Below are positions 1-10,500 of a stretch of DNA of 64,000 nucleotides, piece by piece. The DNA lies in NCBI GenBank assembly GCA_026929865.2, contig CM049418.1:6099501-6163500 (forward strand), read 5' to 3'. The notes under the pieces are model-generated. The model did no database searches, was not told where the DNA came from, and was given only the letters and a program-made list of their open reading frames with translations. The translations under genes and the position numbers were made by a program. Within the stretch, counting starts at the first letter, position 1. Each line of letters begins with the position of its first letter. Origin of the DNA: Hyperoplus lanceolatus (Eukaryota > Chordata > Actinopteri > Uranoscopiformes > Ammodytidae).

Positions 1-165
1 TTGTCATGATTGTAGGTTTATAAGATGAATATCTAGCAGAAATACTCAAGTATTTTTAAGAGCAAATATGCTGGTACTTAAAATCTTGTAGTTGAGTAAT
101 ATTTGAGCAGGAGTATCTATACTTTGACTAAAGTACTGGGGTTGAGTAATTTGTCGACCACTGCA
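1..165 (-). mobile_element. hAT-like element end (fragment)
   Basis: Read on the minus strand from 165, the sequence begins CAGTGGTCGACAAATTACTC and continues with runs such as TACTTTAGTCAAAGTA and TACTTGAGTATTT. Short CAGTGG starts followed by TACTC-rich DNA are typical of abundant non-autonomous hAT elements in fish. Only one end is visible, because the window begins inside it. Confidence 0.4.
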
Positions 166-1916
166 CTCACTGAACCCCAACACAACATGGTGTTCAACCT
201 CAATGGGAGGTGTTGAGAGCTCCAGCAGGGAACGGAGTATGAAATTACAGGTTTCCACACTGTGCTTGGTTTCTTGTGTTGTCCCTTAAGGGTAAAGATT
301 TGTTTCTGCATTATGTAACCATTCATACGGGTGCAAGACAGGATGAGGCATGCTTTTTGATACGATGTGTTTGCAGTTATCCTCACTTACTTCTTACTCA
401 CTTTTTTGGTAGAAAATTGTCTTTGACGAGTAGACGTTATAATGTTGACATTACCGCGGTTGAAACAAATTTTCTACTTTAAGCTCCAAAGTATCGTCTT
501 TACTGGAGCATTATTTTTGTCAACATAACGAGAATAAACATTATTTTTTACGTGGAAAATATAAATGTATGAGATGGAACGAAGGTTAAAAAGAGGAAGG
601 TACAGTAGAGAAGTAGTAGTCATGTCTCGTATATTTTAAAAGTTCACACTGGCTGTATGGATCATATGAGTGTACAGCCACGTGCTTGTACTGTACATTG
701 TGTACTCTCAAAGAGGAGACGCATACATTCCCTCTGTCAGTGACATTGCGGCGTGTCTCTCTGTATATATTGGACTGTCCTTCTGAGACAGGGAAGTTCA
801 CAGCACGATGTGTCGATTACTTTATGTCTGAAACTATAAACGTAATTAGAGCAGAGGGCTGTGAGCCTGGGAACATGCTAATGAGGTCAGACATTGCGGT
901 ATAAAGCTGGCTCGATACACTCCCCTAGCTTAAAGGAAATGGCCAACTCAACTACAATTTGTGGTTGTTTGTGGTTGAGTGGCTAATGAAAACAGTCTGG
1001 CAAATTCATTACTTCGTCCTTTACCTCCCACACTTTTTAACCAGACTCCTCTGACTGTTTATCAAGTTTGATGTGTTACGGGTTTCTACAACACAGAGAG
1101 ATTGTTGCTTAAAGCTTTTTGGGCAATTAAATAGAAATATATAATTTATTTATTGTATTGCAAATGCACACAATCAGAGAAAGCATGCATTTTTTCACCT
1201 GTATGAATTGTTACATACTGTAAAAGCAAAACATGAGCTTTTATGAAAATGTTTTACTCTGCTAAAATCGAGCTATAAATCATTGCAAGACAAAACCTTG
1301 TAATTTCATATGTTGTATATTGTGACACGCAGGCACCGCTCTGCATACCTCCCACTGAGGTTGTAAACCATGTTGTGTTGCGGTTCAGTGTGTGACTGGA
1401 ACATTTACGGCTGCTTACACCTCCTAAGCTTTGCTGCCCTTATATTGTTTTCTGAGTGGAGGCATAGGCAGCTGAAATGTATTGTATGAGAAAAATTGTT
1501 ATGTGCATGCCTTGAATGTTTGGCTGTGTGTGTATACATTCCTGAACTCTTACTACTGTAGGTTGAGGTGTATTTGCTGCAGAGTTTGCCAGTGCAGCCA
1601 TTTGAAACATAGGGGTAGAGGTGTTAAAATGACAGCTGATGCATTGTGGGAGTGTGATGATTTTGTTGTTTTTATGTGTGCCTGTGTCTGTAGGCATTGG
1701 CAGTTATAGCTGGGTGTAGGTGCATGCAGCGTTGTAAGTCGTTTTGGATTAAAAAAAACTTCTCCAGAATGACATGTAATGTAATATGTAATGTAACACT
1801 GGGTCCGTCTTAAGATAATCCTCCTACTATGAAAACATTACGACTTCTTTAAAGTGTTGTCAGTCATCTGCTTTGGACTGAACGCATTCCTGACTCAAGT
1901 GTTTCTGCTACTGCAG
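166..1916. other. intergenic, no gene seen
   Basis: Short open frames here have no family resemblance, no convincing splice sites and no codon pattern. A TGTAATGTAATATGTAATGTAAC simple stretch lies near 1773-1796. Nothing else stands out. Confidence 0.5.
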
Positions 1917-2418
1917 CTAAAGGCCAGGACACACCAGTCCGACACGTTCCGACTACCTAAAAACTGGAGTCGCCGTTTCAGTACGAAAGCCGGAAATGAT
2001 GGGACAGCTCTCTAGAGCATAAACATAGATAGAAATACGTATTTATATTTATGGACCATAAGAGCACAATTTTTAGCAGAGAGTGTCGAGCATGGTGTCG
2101 AGCAGTCAACATGGGTTGATGCATGTGAGTACTCGCAAAACGAAACGAACAAACACATTAAAACGATGGCTAGCTGTTGTTAGCTGTTTGTGCTACCCGC
2201 CTCACTTCCGGGCTTCACTGATTCGCTAGCCCTCCACCAATCAAATTGCTCCAAATGAAAGACGGTCGGCCGCCGATTGAACATGTTCAATCGGCGCAAA
2301 ACAAGCCCGACGACCTCTACGTCGGCCGACGTCACGGCACACACCAAACAGATTCGTGTCCCGACCCCCTACCGACACTACGACGGCGATTATCTGGCCG
2401 GTGTGTCCTGGCCTTAAG
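1917..2418. mobile_element. TTAA-flanked MITE, family 1
   Basis: The ends are perfect inverted repeats: AAGGCCAGGACACACC at 1920 and GGTGTGTCCTGGCCTT ending at 2415. The right end abuts TTAA and the left abuts CTAA, which fits a decayed TTAA target duplication as made by piggyBac or Kolobok transposases. There is no transposase inside, so this is a non-autonomous element of about 500 bp. A perfect 26-bp palindrome lies inside it. Confidence 0.75.
2271..2296. repeat. perfect 26-bp palindrome
   Basis: CGCCGATTGAACA is followed directly by its exact reverse complement TGTTCAATCGGCG with no spacer. It sits in the right half of the 1917-2418 transposon, where related short inverted motifs (GGTCGGCCG, CGTCGGCCGACG) also occur. 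Confidence 0.85.
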
Positions 2419-3201
2419 CCGCCTGCCATTCAACAATAATAATTACAAAAAGGGCCACAAAGTTCATATGGGACGGTACATGAGCCCAGGTTTATATTTT
2501 CTGATTTCTCCCTGATTCAAGACAGACTAGGCCTCCTCCTATCCTAATAACGCTGTCATTTTGCATCTCCTCATCTCATAAGAGTATACCACTATTTCAC
2601 AAGAGCAACATTCAGATAACAAAATGTGGACATTTAATGAAATGCTCAAGATACATCATTATATTCTTATCTTATCTCAGAGGCTGAAGCATAACCTCAT
2701 GATTTGCCGAATTGTTGTTATGAAAAGGCGGTTTTCATTGTGTAATTGGGTTTTTGAGTTATGGCTGAAGTAGCATACAGTCACGCCCTTGTTCCCCCGG
2801 CATTGGGACTGTCATCTCGCCGACCGTCAAGCTACCCAGTGAAGTGGAAGCTGGAACATCGTGAACCAAAACAACACCATCACAATGGACGGTTAGAGCG
2901 TCTGTTTTACTGCCTGGGGTTTTTTTCACCATAGGTTACTGGACGGTCTTGGACGTTGACCGGACAAAATTATCGCACCACCGGATTTAAAAACCCCATC
3001 CCACGTCCTGCTGTGAGGTTGCCCCAGATTTGATCTCATGCTGTCCTGATATTACAGGAAATTAAATCAAGTGATAACAGAGAAATGTTCTGATACTTCT
3101 TTCTGACAATACATTCAGCAATAATTCAATTAATATCAAACTGCTGTGTAATAGTTGAGGTGAGGCTTTGGTGATGAAGTCAAACGGATCAAGTTAAGAC
3201 A

Positions 3202-3207
3202 TTTATT
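3202..3207 (-). terminator. poly(A) signal, ccdc122
   Basis: TTTATT on the plus strand reads AATAAA on the minus strand, about 137 bp downstream of the ccdc122 stop codon. It is the nearest canonical hexamer I found. Confidence 0.45.
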
Positions 3208-3343
3208 TGACACTTCTGCCACCACGTGTTTGGTTGAAGTAACAGCAACACATCTAAACTATAGGCTTCCTTTAATCTGATAACAAATAACAATGATATC
3301 ATATCATTTAACCATTTCTATCCAGTTTGCCTGAAACTGCAGA

Positions 3344-6300
3344 TTAATGATCACCGACCGCTAAGTTGTCTGGTGACTTCAGTTGACTCTGGAGCTCGGC
3401 CAGTTGTCTCTCCATGCGGTCGATATCTTCAAACATCTGCCTGAAGTAAAGCAGACACAGTGCAGCGGTGCTTAATACATTTAAAATGAAAAAACTAGCA
3501 AAACATCCATTGTCATTTTCTATCCTTAAATAAGTTGACACAAGCAGCACTTCTCAGTTGTATTAGATATAGCTGGTATTATTGTCATCAGTGGTGTTTT
3601 TTTTACCTGTGCATGGCCTGGGACCTGCTCAGCTGGCAGTGGAGGCGCTTGATGATGGCTTCAAAGCGCCGGTTCTGTATCTGAGAAAGTGGAAACACAC
3701 AAACAAAACTCAGTTTGGTGAGTTTAAATTTGAGCTTTTTCCCTTGAATGTTTTGCATTATTTAATTTTATTGTGTTATATTCTAATATTAATTTTATAC
3801 AAGCCTTTACAGGTTTCTGTACAGAGTATTTCTATATGTTTATCACTATGTGTTTTTATATTGTTTGTAAGTTAAATAAAAACTAAACTATTAGCTGCCA
3901 TTTGAACAGACAAATCAGTGATCCTTACCTCTATGTCTTTCCTGATCTGGGTTTGAGTCTGAAACTCTTTCTCTAATCGCTCTCTCTTCTCCGCTGTTGT
4001 TTCCCTCATCAAAAAGATCTCCCCCTTCAAAGCATCAATCTCTCTCTTTTGCCAAAAACACAAAAAATATTTTTTAAAGTTTGAAATGTCAGTACAATAA
4101 ACACAATAATCCATTTTAGTTGTATGTATCTACCTTTGCGGTCTGCACTGTGTTGCCATTGGGACTCTCCAGATCTTCCCTGAGCTCATCTCTCCTCTGT
4201 GTGAGGCTCCTGACCAGCTCTCTCTTCTCCTGCAGCGCTCTGAAGGCCTCCGTCTGGCTGGCTGCATGCAGAGCGGCCGCCCTGTGAGCCTTCGTCTTCT
4301 GCCTGTAGGTGGGCATGGGCCGGTATGATATTCTGATGTTATGATAACCTTAAAATACCACAGTTTCACAGTATTGCGATTACAGCTCTCATATGTGTTA
4401 TTTTGAAATGTTTGGGTAAAAAAACAATCATCTTTTTTCCGCCTGAAAACCTTTTATGTCTCAAACTACATTTAGAAAATAAGCAGTACTTTTAAGTAAG
4501 CAGCTCAACAAGGCTTTTAGTGACATGCTCACTTTCTACACATTTCTCTTCTAGTAAAAGTGTTGATGATGCAGGAAAATTCTTAACATTAATAAACTTG
4601 TATGTTAACATCTTGTGTGTTTTAGTACCTTAGAACGGTCGGTATGACTTTTTCATACCTTGAAACCGGTTATCGTCCCATGCCTACCTGTAGGCGTTGA
4701 ACCCCTCCCAGGCCGTGCGAGTGCTCTCCTCCCCCTCGCTGATGCTAGCCAAGAGCTCTGCGTTGTCCCGGCTACCGGACGCACAGCGAAGGCGCAGGAC
4801 GTTGGTCTGGCGCTCCAGGTGTTCCATGTCGTCCTCCAGCATTAGCATCTCCCTCACTTTGGACCTCAGCTCCTGCGCCGCCACCTCAGCTTTCTTCTCA
4901 ACATCTGAGAGAATTTCCTAGGAAAAAAGGAGGCATAATATCGATATAAGTGTCTAGACTTTCACATTTCTTTGAGAGAGGCATTATTTTAAAATTGAGA
5001 GAGACAGTATTTTTTAATTTAATCAAAACATTTTATTCCAAACAACTTCATTGCAGGAATCCCATACATTTAACTAAACTAATTACTTAACTGAGTAATT
5101 TAAACTGTTACGATAAAAAATGTAATAAAAGTCATGTAAATAAATTTCAATGACTCATCTACTACTGCAGTGAGATTGAATGCCCCCTCAAATTCAACTT
5201 GAAGAGTAATGTCTTCTCAAAAATTAGCTTTTCTTACATGCAAAATTAACTAGGAAATGTACCACATGTTATAAGCACTTTTATAATTGATAATACTCAT
5301 TTATGCCCCCCCCTAAAGAAATATAAAACCCCATGATTACAGTGACCTTGGAGTGACTGTTAATGAATTGTGGATTAGGAATACTTTGAAATTCGGGGTG
5401 AGGGAATGTGTGTTATGGTCTAGATTAGAATAAGTGAGAGAAAGTAAGGGCATATTTTTTATACTTGTAAATTTGGATTTACTTATTTATTTATTTATTA
5501 TTCTTTCGGACAATTCCACACAATACACAATTTTCTCTTGCAAATATTCATACATCATACTTTGTGTTGTCCGAAGGGAGACGGAAGAAGCCAAAGGCTT
5601 ATCAGGTCCCGCCCCCATTTTCATCAAATTCGGATTCAGATACACAGTTACTGTTACAGAAAATAAAAATAAAACAAAAAACAATTTTTTTTTATATATA
5701 GCTATATATATATATATATATATATACATACATACATATATACACATATATATATACATATATATACACATACATACACATACATACACATACACATACA
5801 TTTTTTTTTTTTTTTTTTTTTTAAGAATCTGCAGTCCAATACACAATCAATTTTAATGTAATTGCTTCAGCTTTTAAGATCAGTTCAGCACAGTTCAGTT
5901 TCTCTGTGACAATGCCAAGTGTATAAAGTGTGAAGTGGCCTTGTATTTGGCCTGTTCCATTTCTTAACTGGTAGTCAAAACACTTCTGCAAAAGTATTCA
6001 AAAACAAGTCTGACAGCTGGCCTGTATTATTCTTTACAATATTGATATGTAAGTGACATTGACATTGTGCTCAGGTTATTAGTCTGTAATTTTCAATAAT
6101 TTTTGAAACATAATTTGCTTTGAAATTGCGCAAACTGCAACTCCCTGTGACAACTTCATCAAGTCCATTCCACAGCTTAATACCCTTTACAGAAATCGAA
6201 AAGGATTTAAGTGTGGTCCGTATATTTTTCTCAGTGAATTTATCTTTTCTTCTTAAATCATGCAAAACTTCTCTGTCTTCAAACATTACTTGTAAACTGT

Positions 6301-7197
6301 TTGGAAGGCTTTTTTTTGAAGCCTTGTAAATAATTTGTACTGTGTGGTAATTTACCACATCACGTAATTTGAGAATTCTACCTTCAATAAAAAAGTTATT
6401 AGTGTGTGCCCTGTAATTGGCTTTACTTTTCCCTGCAAATTGCATTGCCCATATAATAACATACACCAACATCCGATAAATAAGGGAACAAAGTAGCCTA
6501 CAAAAATGTCACCACAACAATGTGAATTAGCAATTAATTAGGCCTATCTATCATTTATGTATAAGGGACTAACTTCTTCTACCGCTGCAATAAAAAACGT
6601 CTGTATATGTTCAATGCTAGAGGGTTTTTAACAGCATAATAGAGGTAATATCTTAGTTTATAAGCTTATTGTTAAGATGTGGGTAAAAGTAAACAACCTG
6701 CAGAGAGCAGAGTGTCCTCTGTTTGTCCTTCAGGGCCTCCGTCTGGGCAAAGCCGTGTTGACTGACATCTTCCACGGCCTTGGTCAGTGAAAACCCCCCT
6801 GGCTGCTCCTGCTGTGACCCTGAAGGCAAAGTTAATAAGTGTGTAAAAAAGTTTCTGTTAAACTTGCTGAATGTTAATGAAAGTTGTTTCCACTTATAGC
6901 AGCCAAGAAGTTGGGACTTGACACCTATGACCCGACCGTATAATAGTCAACATCTTTAGCTAGTTGGACTATGGCTATTGTAGCACGGAAAAGTTCATAG
7001 CGAGTTAACCGTTATTACATGCCATAATAGAGCTAAAATAGTTTTTTTATTAGCAAAGTTATTGTCGTTATTTACTTAACGTTTCATAGGCTCAGTCGCA
7101 TACCACTCAAGCACAAGTTAATTTTGGGGGTTATACGCATGTTTAATGAATGACTTTATAGCATCTTACCGTCTTCACCGTCTCTCAAATTTGACAT
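3344..7197 (-). CDS. ccdc122: coiled-coil domain-containing protein 122
   Basis: Seven coding exons on the minus strand (7197-7170, 6819-6698, 4917-4688, 4302-4134, 4045-3929, 3680-3607, 3440-3344) join in frame through GT-AG introns to give 278 aa, close to the human protein as I recall it (about 273 aa). The start MSNLRDGEDG is the first ATG. The chain is charged and heptad-like almost throughout, so it should be a nearly continuous coiled coil with no catalytic domain. Family matches include the segments EKRELVRSLTQRRDELREDL followed by ESPNGN, and FEAIIKRLHCQL in the sixth exon, which correspond to EKRDFVKKLK, LQNPGGN and YDAILKRLHCQV of human CCDC122. Its function is not established. It is divergent from mtrf1, 346 bp apart. 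The 1.8-kb intron 2 carries a LINE fragment and microsatellites. Exon borders at ambiguous AG repeats (4045) could shift by a codon. Confidence 0.9.
5695..5822. repeat. (TA)n/(TACA)n and poly(T) simple repeats
   Basis: Alternating TATA and TACATACA runs are followed by 22 consecutive T (5801-5822). They lie in ccdc122 intron 2, and the open frames through them (for example at 5434-5856) are artefacts of low complexity. Confidence 0.9.
6071..6472 (-). mobile_element. LINE reverse-transcriptase C-terminal fragment
   Basis: A 133-aa minus-strand frame matches the C-terminal region of fish non-LTR retrotransposon polyproteins. Recognisable pieces are YRAHTNNFFIEGRILKLRDV, VQIIYKASKKSLPNSLQVMF and TTLKSFSISVKGIKLWN; family members carry the pattern HT-P-FI-KLLK-D then RTTLKS-S--GVKLWN. 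No catalytic RT motif is present, so it is 5'-truncated and inactive. It sits in ccdc122 intron 2 in the same orientation as the host gene. Confidence 0.7.
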
Positions 7198-7543
7198 TTT
7201 GACATTAGCTTTGTGAGCTAACGCCAAGGGTTTGTATGGGTTTAACACGTTAAAGCTAGCTAAAGTTGAAACTAGTGAACTGAAGGTGCGTAACCAAGAT
7301 AAAGTTTTAACCATTTAATAATTAATGCTAATTATAAACCTAGCTGCCGTAACAATACTACATTTACCAGAATACCCTGCGTGTCTTTGACCTTGTTTCC
7401 GCAACCACATCCGGTCTGATTCGCGGCTACATCCGGTGTGTAAAGCCAAAGCAGCAATGCGTCTTTGACAGCTGCTGTAAACACTTGTGGAACAGTTTTA
7501 GTTACTATTTTCATTTCCCGCGTTGCTCTCTGAGTGTAGTCAA
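7198..7543. promoter_or_regulatory. bidirectional promoter, ccdc122 / mtrf1
   Basis: The start codons of ccdc122 (minus) and mtrf1 (plus) face away from each other with only 346 bp between them, so both core promoters and 5' UTRs must lie here unless upstream noncoding exons exist. No TATA box in a sensible place was seen. The mtrf1-proximal half is richer in CG and holds two ETS-like sites. Transcription starts cannot be placed from sequence. Confidence 0.7.
7407..7437. promoter_or_regulatory. tandem ETS-like sites
   Basis: ACATCCGGT occurs twice, at 7407-7415 and 7429-7437. Its reverse complement, ACCGGATGT, fits the ETS/GABP core GGA(A/T). The copies are in the same orientation and 22 bp apart, about two helical turns. 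Paired GABP/NRF-2 sites are well known in promoters of nuclear genes for mitochondrial proteins, which suits mtrf1. Binding is inferred only. Confidence 0.45.
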
Positions 7544-10500
7544 ATGCTCGTCACTAGTCGCTTGTCTCGACTGTGCTCTCTGTGCAGTCGTGTAGTTTAT
7601 AACAGAGGAAGATGGAGGACACTGACAGCACACAACAGGCTGAAATATGTAAACATGACAGTGGGTTCAGAGGCACCAAAGCGCCTCTGTCACAGTGACT
7701 TGGGGGACTTGTACAAGAGCGAGGCGGTGCAGAGGTACGTCCAACAGCTAATGGATGAATATGGGGACATCAGCAAGAAGCTACAACACGCCTTCCTTAG
7801 CGAGGCAGACAGAAAGGCGCTTATGAAGAAACACTTCGAACTGCAGCCGATGGCAAACGTGTTTCAGAGGATCGAACGAAGCCTGAAAGACCTCGAGGAA
7901 GTCCTTTCACTTCTGCACAGTGAGTAATTTGTTTTGATTTCTATCAGTCACAATTTGTTATAATCTGATGATGATGACATATGAATTAATTAAGAATGAA
8001 CACATTAATAATGAACACATCCTATTTCAGACATTCAAAAATGAATTAACAAACAACCAAATGTGTAAATTAGTTTACAAATAAGCAGAATAAAATACAA
8101 AGCATGTTAGATAGTATATACAACCATAGATAGTATGGTTACAACGATAAGTATACAATTATTTAATCCTACCTCTTCTCCACAGCTCAATAATTTGTTT
8201 TTTAATTCACTTTCCCTTCCTGAAATATTTACCTATGAAATATTGTCTTCAAACTTTGAAGTTTTAGGTTTTATAGTGTGGTGGGAAAATCAAGCAAAAT
8301 GATAGGTTGTGGTTAGGAAACAGGTTTATTTTCAGTCCATAAGCAAGAAAAACTCCGCGGAGTGGTCACTTGTTCCAACACACGTGGGTATGTTACAAGG
8401 AGTGACCACATGTCCCTTAAATCATGAACTATTTAAGGACATGTAGGAGGCAGGTAGACAGGTAAGGCTGGGTGGGGGGAAGGAGGGGGAGACAGGTAGG
8501 GAGGCAGACAGGTCTTGAGATATACATTCATATTATAATCGTGGGTGGGGCAGGCTGACCCAGAACAGCAGGAGGCTGTCTGTAGGAACATTGTCTTCTT
8601 TCAAATGTGTAGTCAGGCTGGCTACTCTCCACACGGGAGATTGAGGGGGGATGGTGGAAACTACATTTCAGTTTACACTAAAACACATTCAATATATCAT
8701 TGTACTATGGTCTATACAAGTTTATAGCAAATGTTTGCTATTGCATTAATAAGTATTCCAACATTTGAGTCTAGAGATACATCATATGCAAAAACGCCAC
8801 CACAATAGCTTACACTTTTAAACAGGACAGTAAGTGCCCCATGTGCATTGCAGAAAGCTAAAATATCCTTAATCCTTAAAGCTGTTCCCCATTGTATATG
8901 CAGGTACTGTAGGTGCCAAAGACAAAGATGAACAAATGACCCAGCTGCTGAAAGAAGAGGAGGCACAGATCTCCTGCAAGATTTTGGACTTAAGAAAAGA
9001 CGTGAGGAGGACACAAAGGCATAATCGAAATGTGCTGAAATGTTTCTGTCTATGGAGCATTTTATGTATTATTTTATTTGTCTCCTCTTTCCCCAGTTGG
9101 TCAAAGCTCTTGTTCCCACCGACCCTCTCGACTCCAGTAACATTGTGCTAGAGGTTGTGGCTGGACGAACAACAGGAGGTAATGAAAGAATGCAAAATAT
9201 TTCCCTCCTTTTTTCTGTTTCTTACGCTCTACAACACATCATACATTGTGATTTATTTCTATCTGTTCCTGTGCGTCTAGGGGACATCTGTCAGCAGTTC
9301 ACCAGAGAGATGTTTGACATGTACCAGGGTTTTGCCTTTTACAAGAACTGGGACTTTGAGCAATTGAATTACACACCCGCTGAATATGGTAAGCCATTTG
9401 GTTAAAATAGGTTAATCAGACACTTCTTCCCAAAAGCTGAAATTAGTAGTGAACTGACAATGTTTCCAGATGTGCATGGTATAAGAGAGCGAACACTTAA
9501 CAGCTTGTCCCTAGATATTCTACTCTAACGTTTGGTTACATGTGCCTCAAAATGATTTTGGTTTGAAATATGATGATAAAATGACTCATTACTAAGACTA
9601 ACATGTAGAGAAAATTATGTTTTGTAAACTAACTACAGCCTCTGCAGATGTAAACAAAGCCCCTCAGCTGAAACTGCATAGTGCACCTTTTAATTGTACA
9701 GCATCTTTTTAACAACTACAGTCAAATGTGTGTCAGGTGGTTTGCATCATGCTGCAGTGAGAATAGCCGGGGAGAACGTGTACCGACATCTGAAGCACGA
9801 GGGAGGAACACACCGGGTGCAGAGGATCCCCGAGGTCGGCCTTTCTTCCAGGATGCAGCGGATCCACACGGGAACCATGACTGTTATAATCCTGCCTCAG
9901 CCACTGGAGGTACCTCTAGTCTCTCACTTTACTTACCAAATTTTTATTGGTTTTTCATTTTTCAAGGCATAATACACAAATTCAGTTCAACCAGAGTATT
10001 AAATACATCCAGGAAACAATCAGAAAGAAAGAAACGAAAAACAGTATTTGTCTCCTTTGCCAACAAAAAGTTGTAACAAATGAATATGTAGATTTTTTTT
10101 TTTTACACCTTGAGTCTTGAATAATTAACTACATCATTATGGGTCTTAAAAGTAAGACTAAAACATTTATCCTGTGTGTTTTTTGGGTTTGTAGTATGAC
10201 GTCCACATTGACCAAAAGGATCTTCGCATCGACACCTTCAGAGCTCGAGGTGCTGGGGGTCAAAGTGTCAACACCACAGACAGTGCAGTGCGCATCGTTC
10301 ATCTGCCCACCGGTAACTTTACAGGGGCCGGTTTCCCAAAGCCTTCGTAGAGCCTTCTTAACGCTACGTCATTCGTAGCCCCTACGTAGAGTTCCTACTT
10401 AACGTTTCGCCTGTTTCCCGAAACGTTCTTTGCTACGAATCTCTTTCGTACGTCATACGTTGGTAAGGTTGGTCTGGAGCGCCCTCAGAGCCATCTTAGC

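Noticed and set aside
5434-5856. 140- and 119-aa frames rich in Ile, Tyr and Lys
   Set aside because: They run through (TA)n, (TACA)n and poly(T) simple sequence in a ccdc122 intron.
9681-10076. 131-aa frame overlapping an mtrf1 exon
   Set aside because: It is a shadow frame of the exon at 9737-9909; the true frame encodes the decoding region of the release factor.
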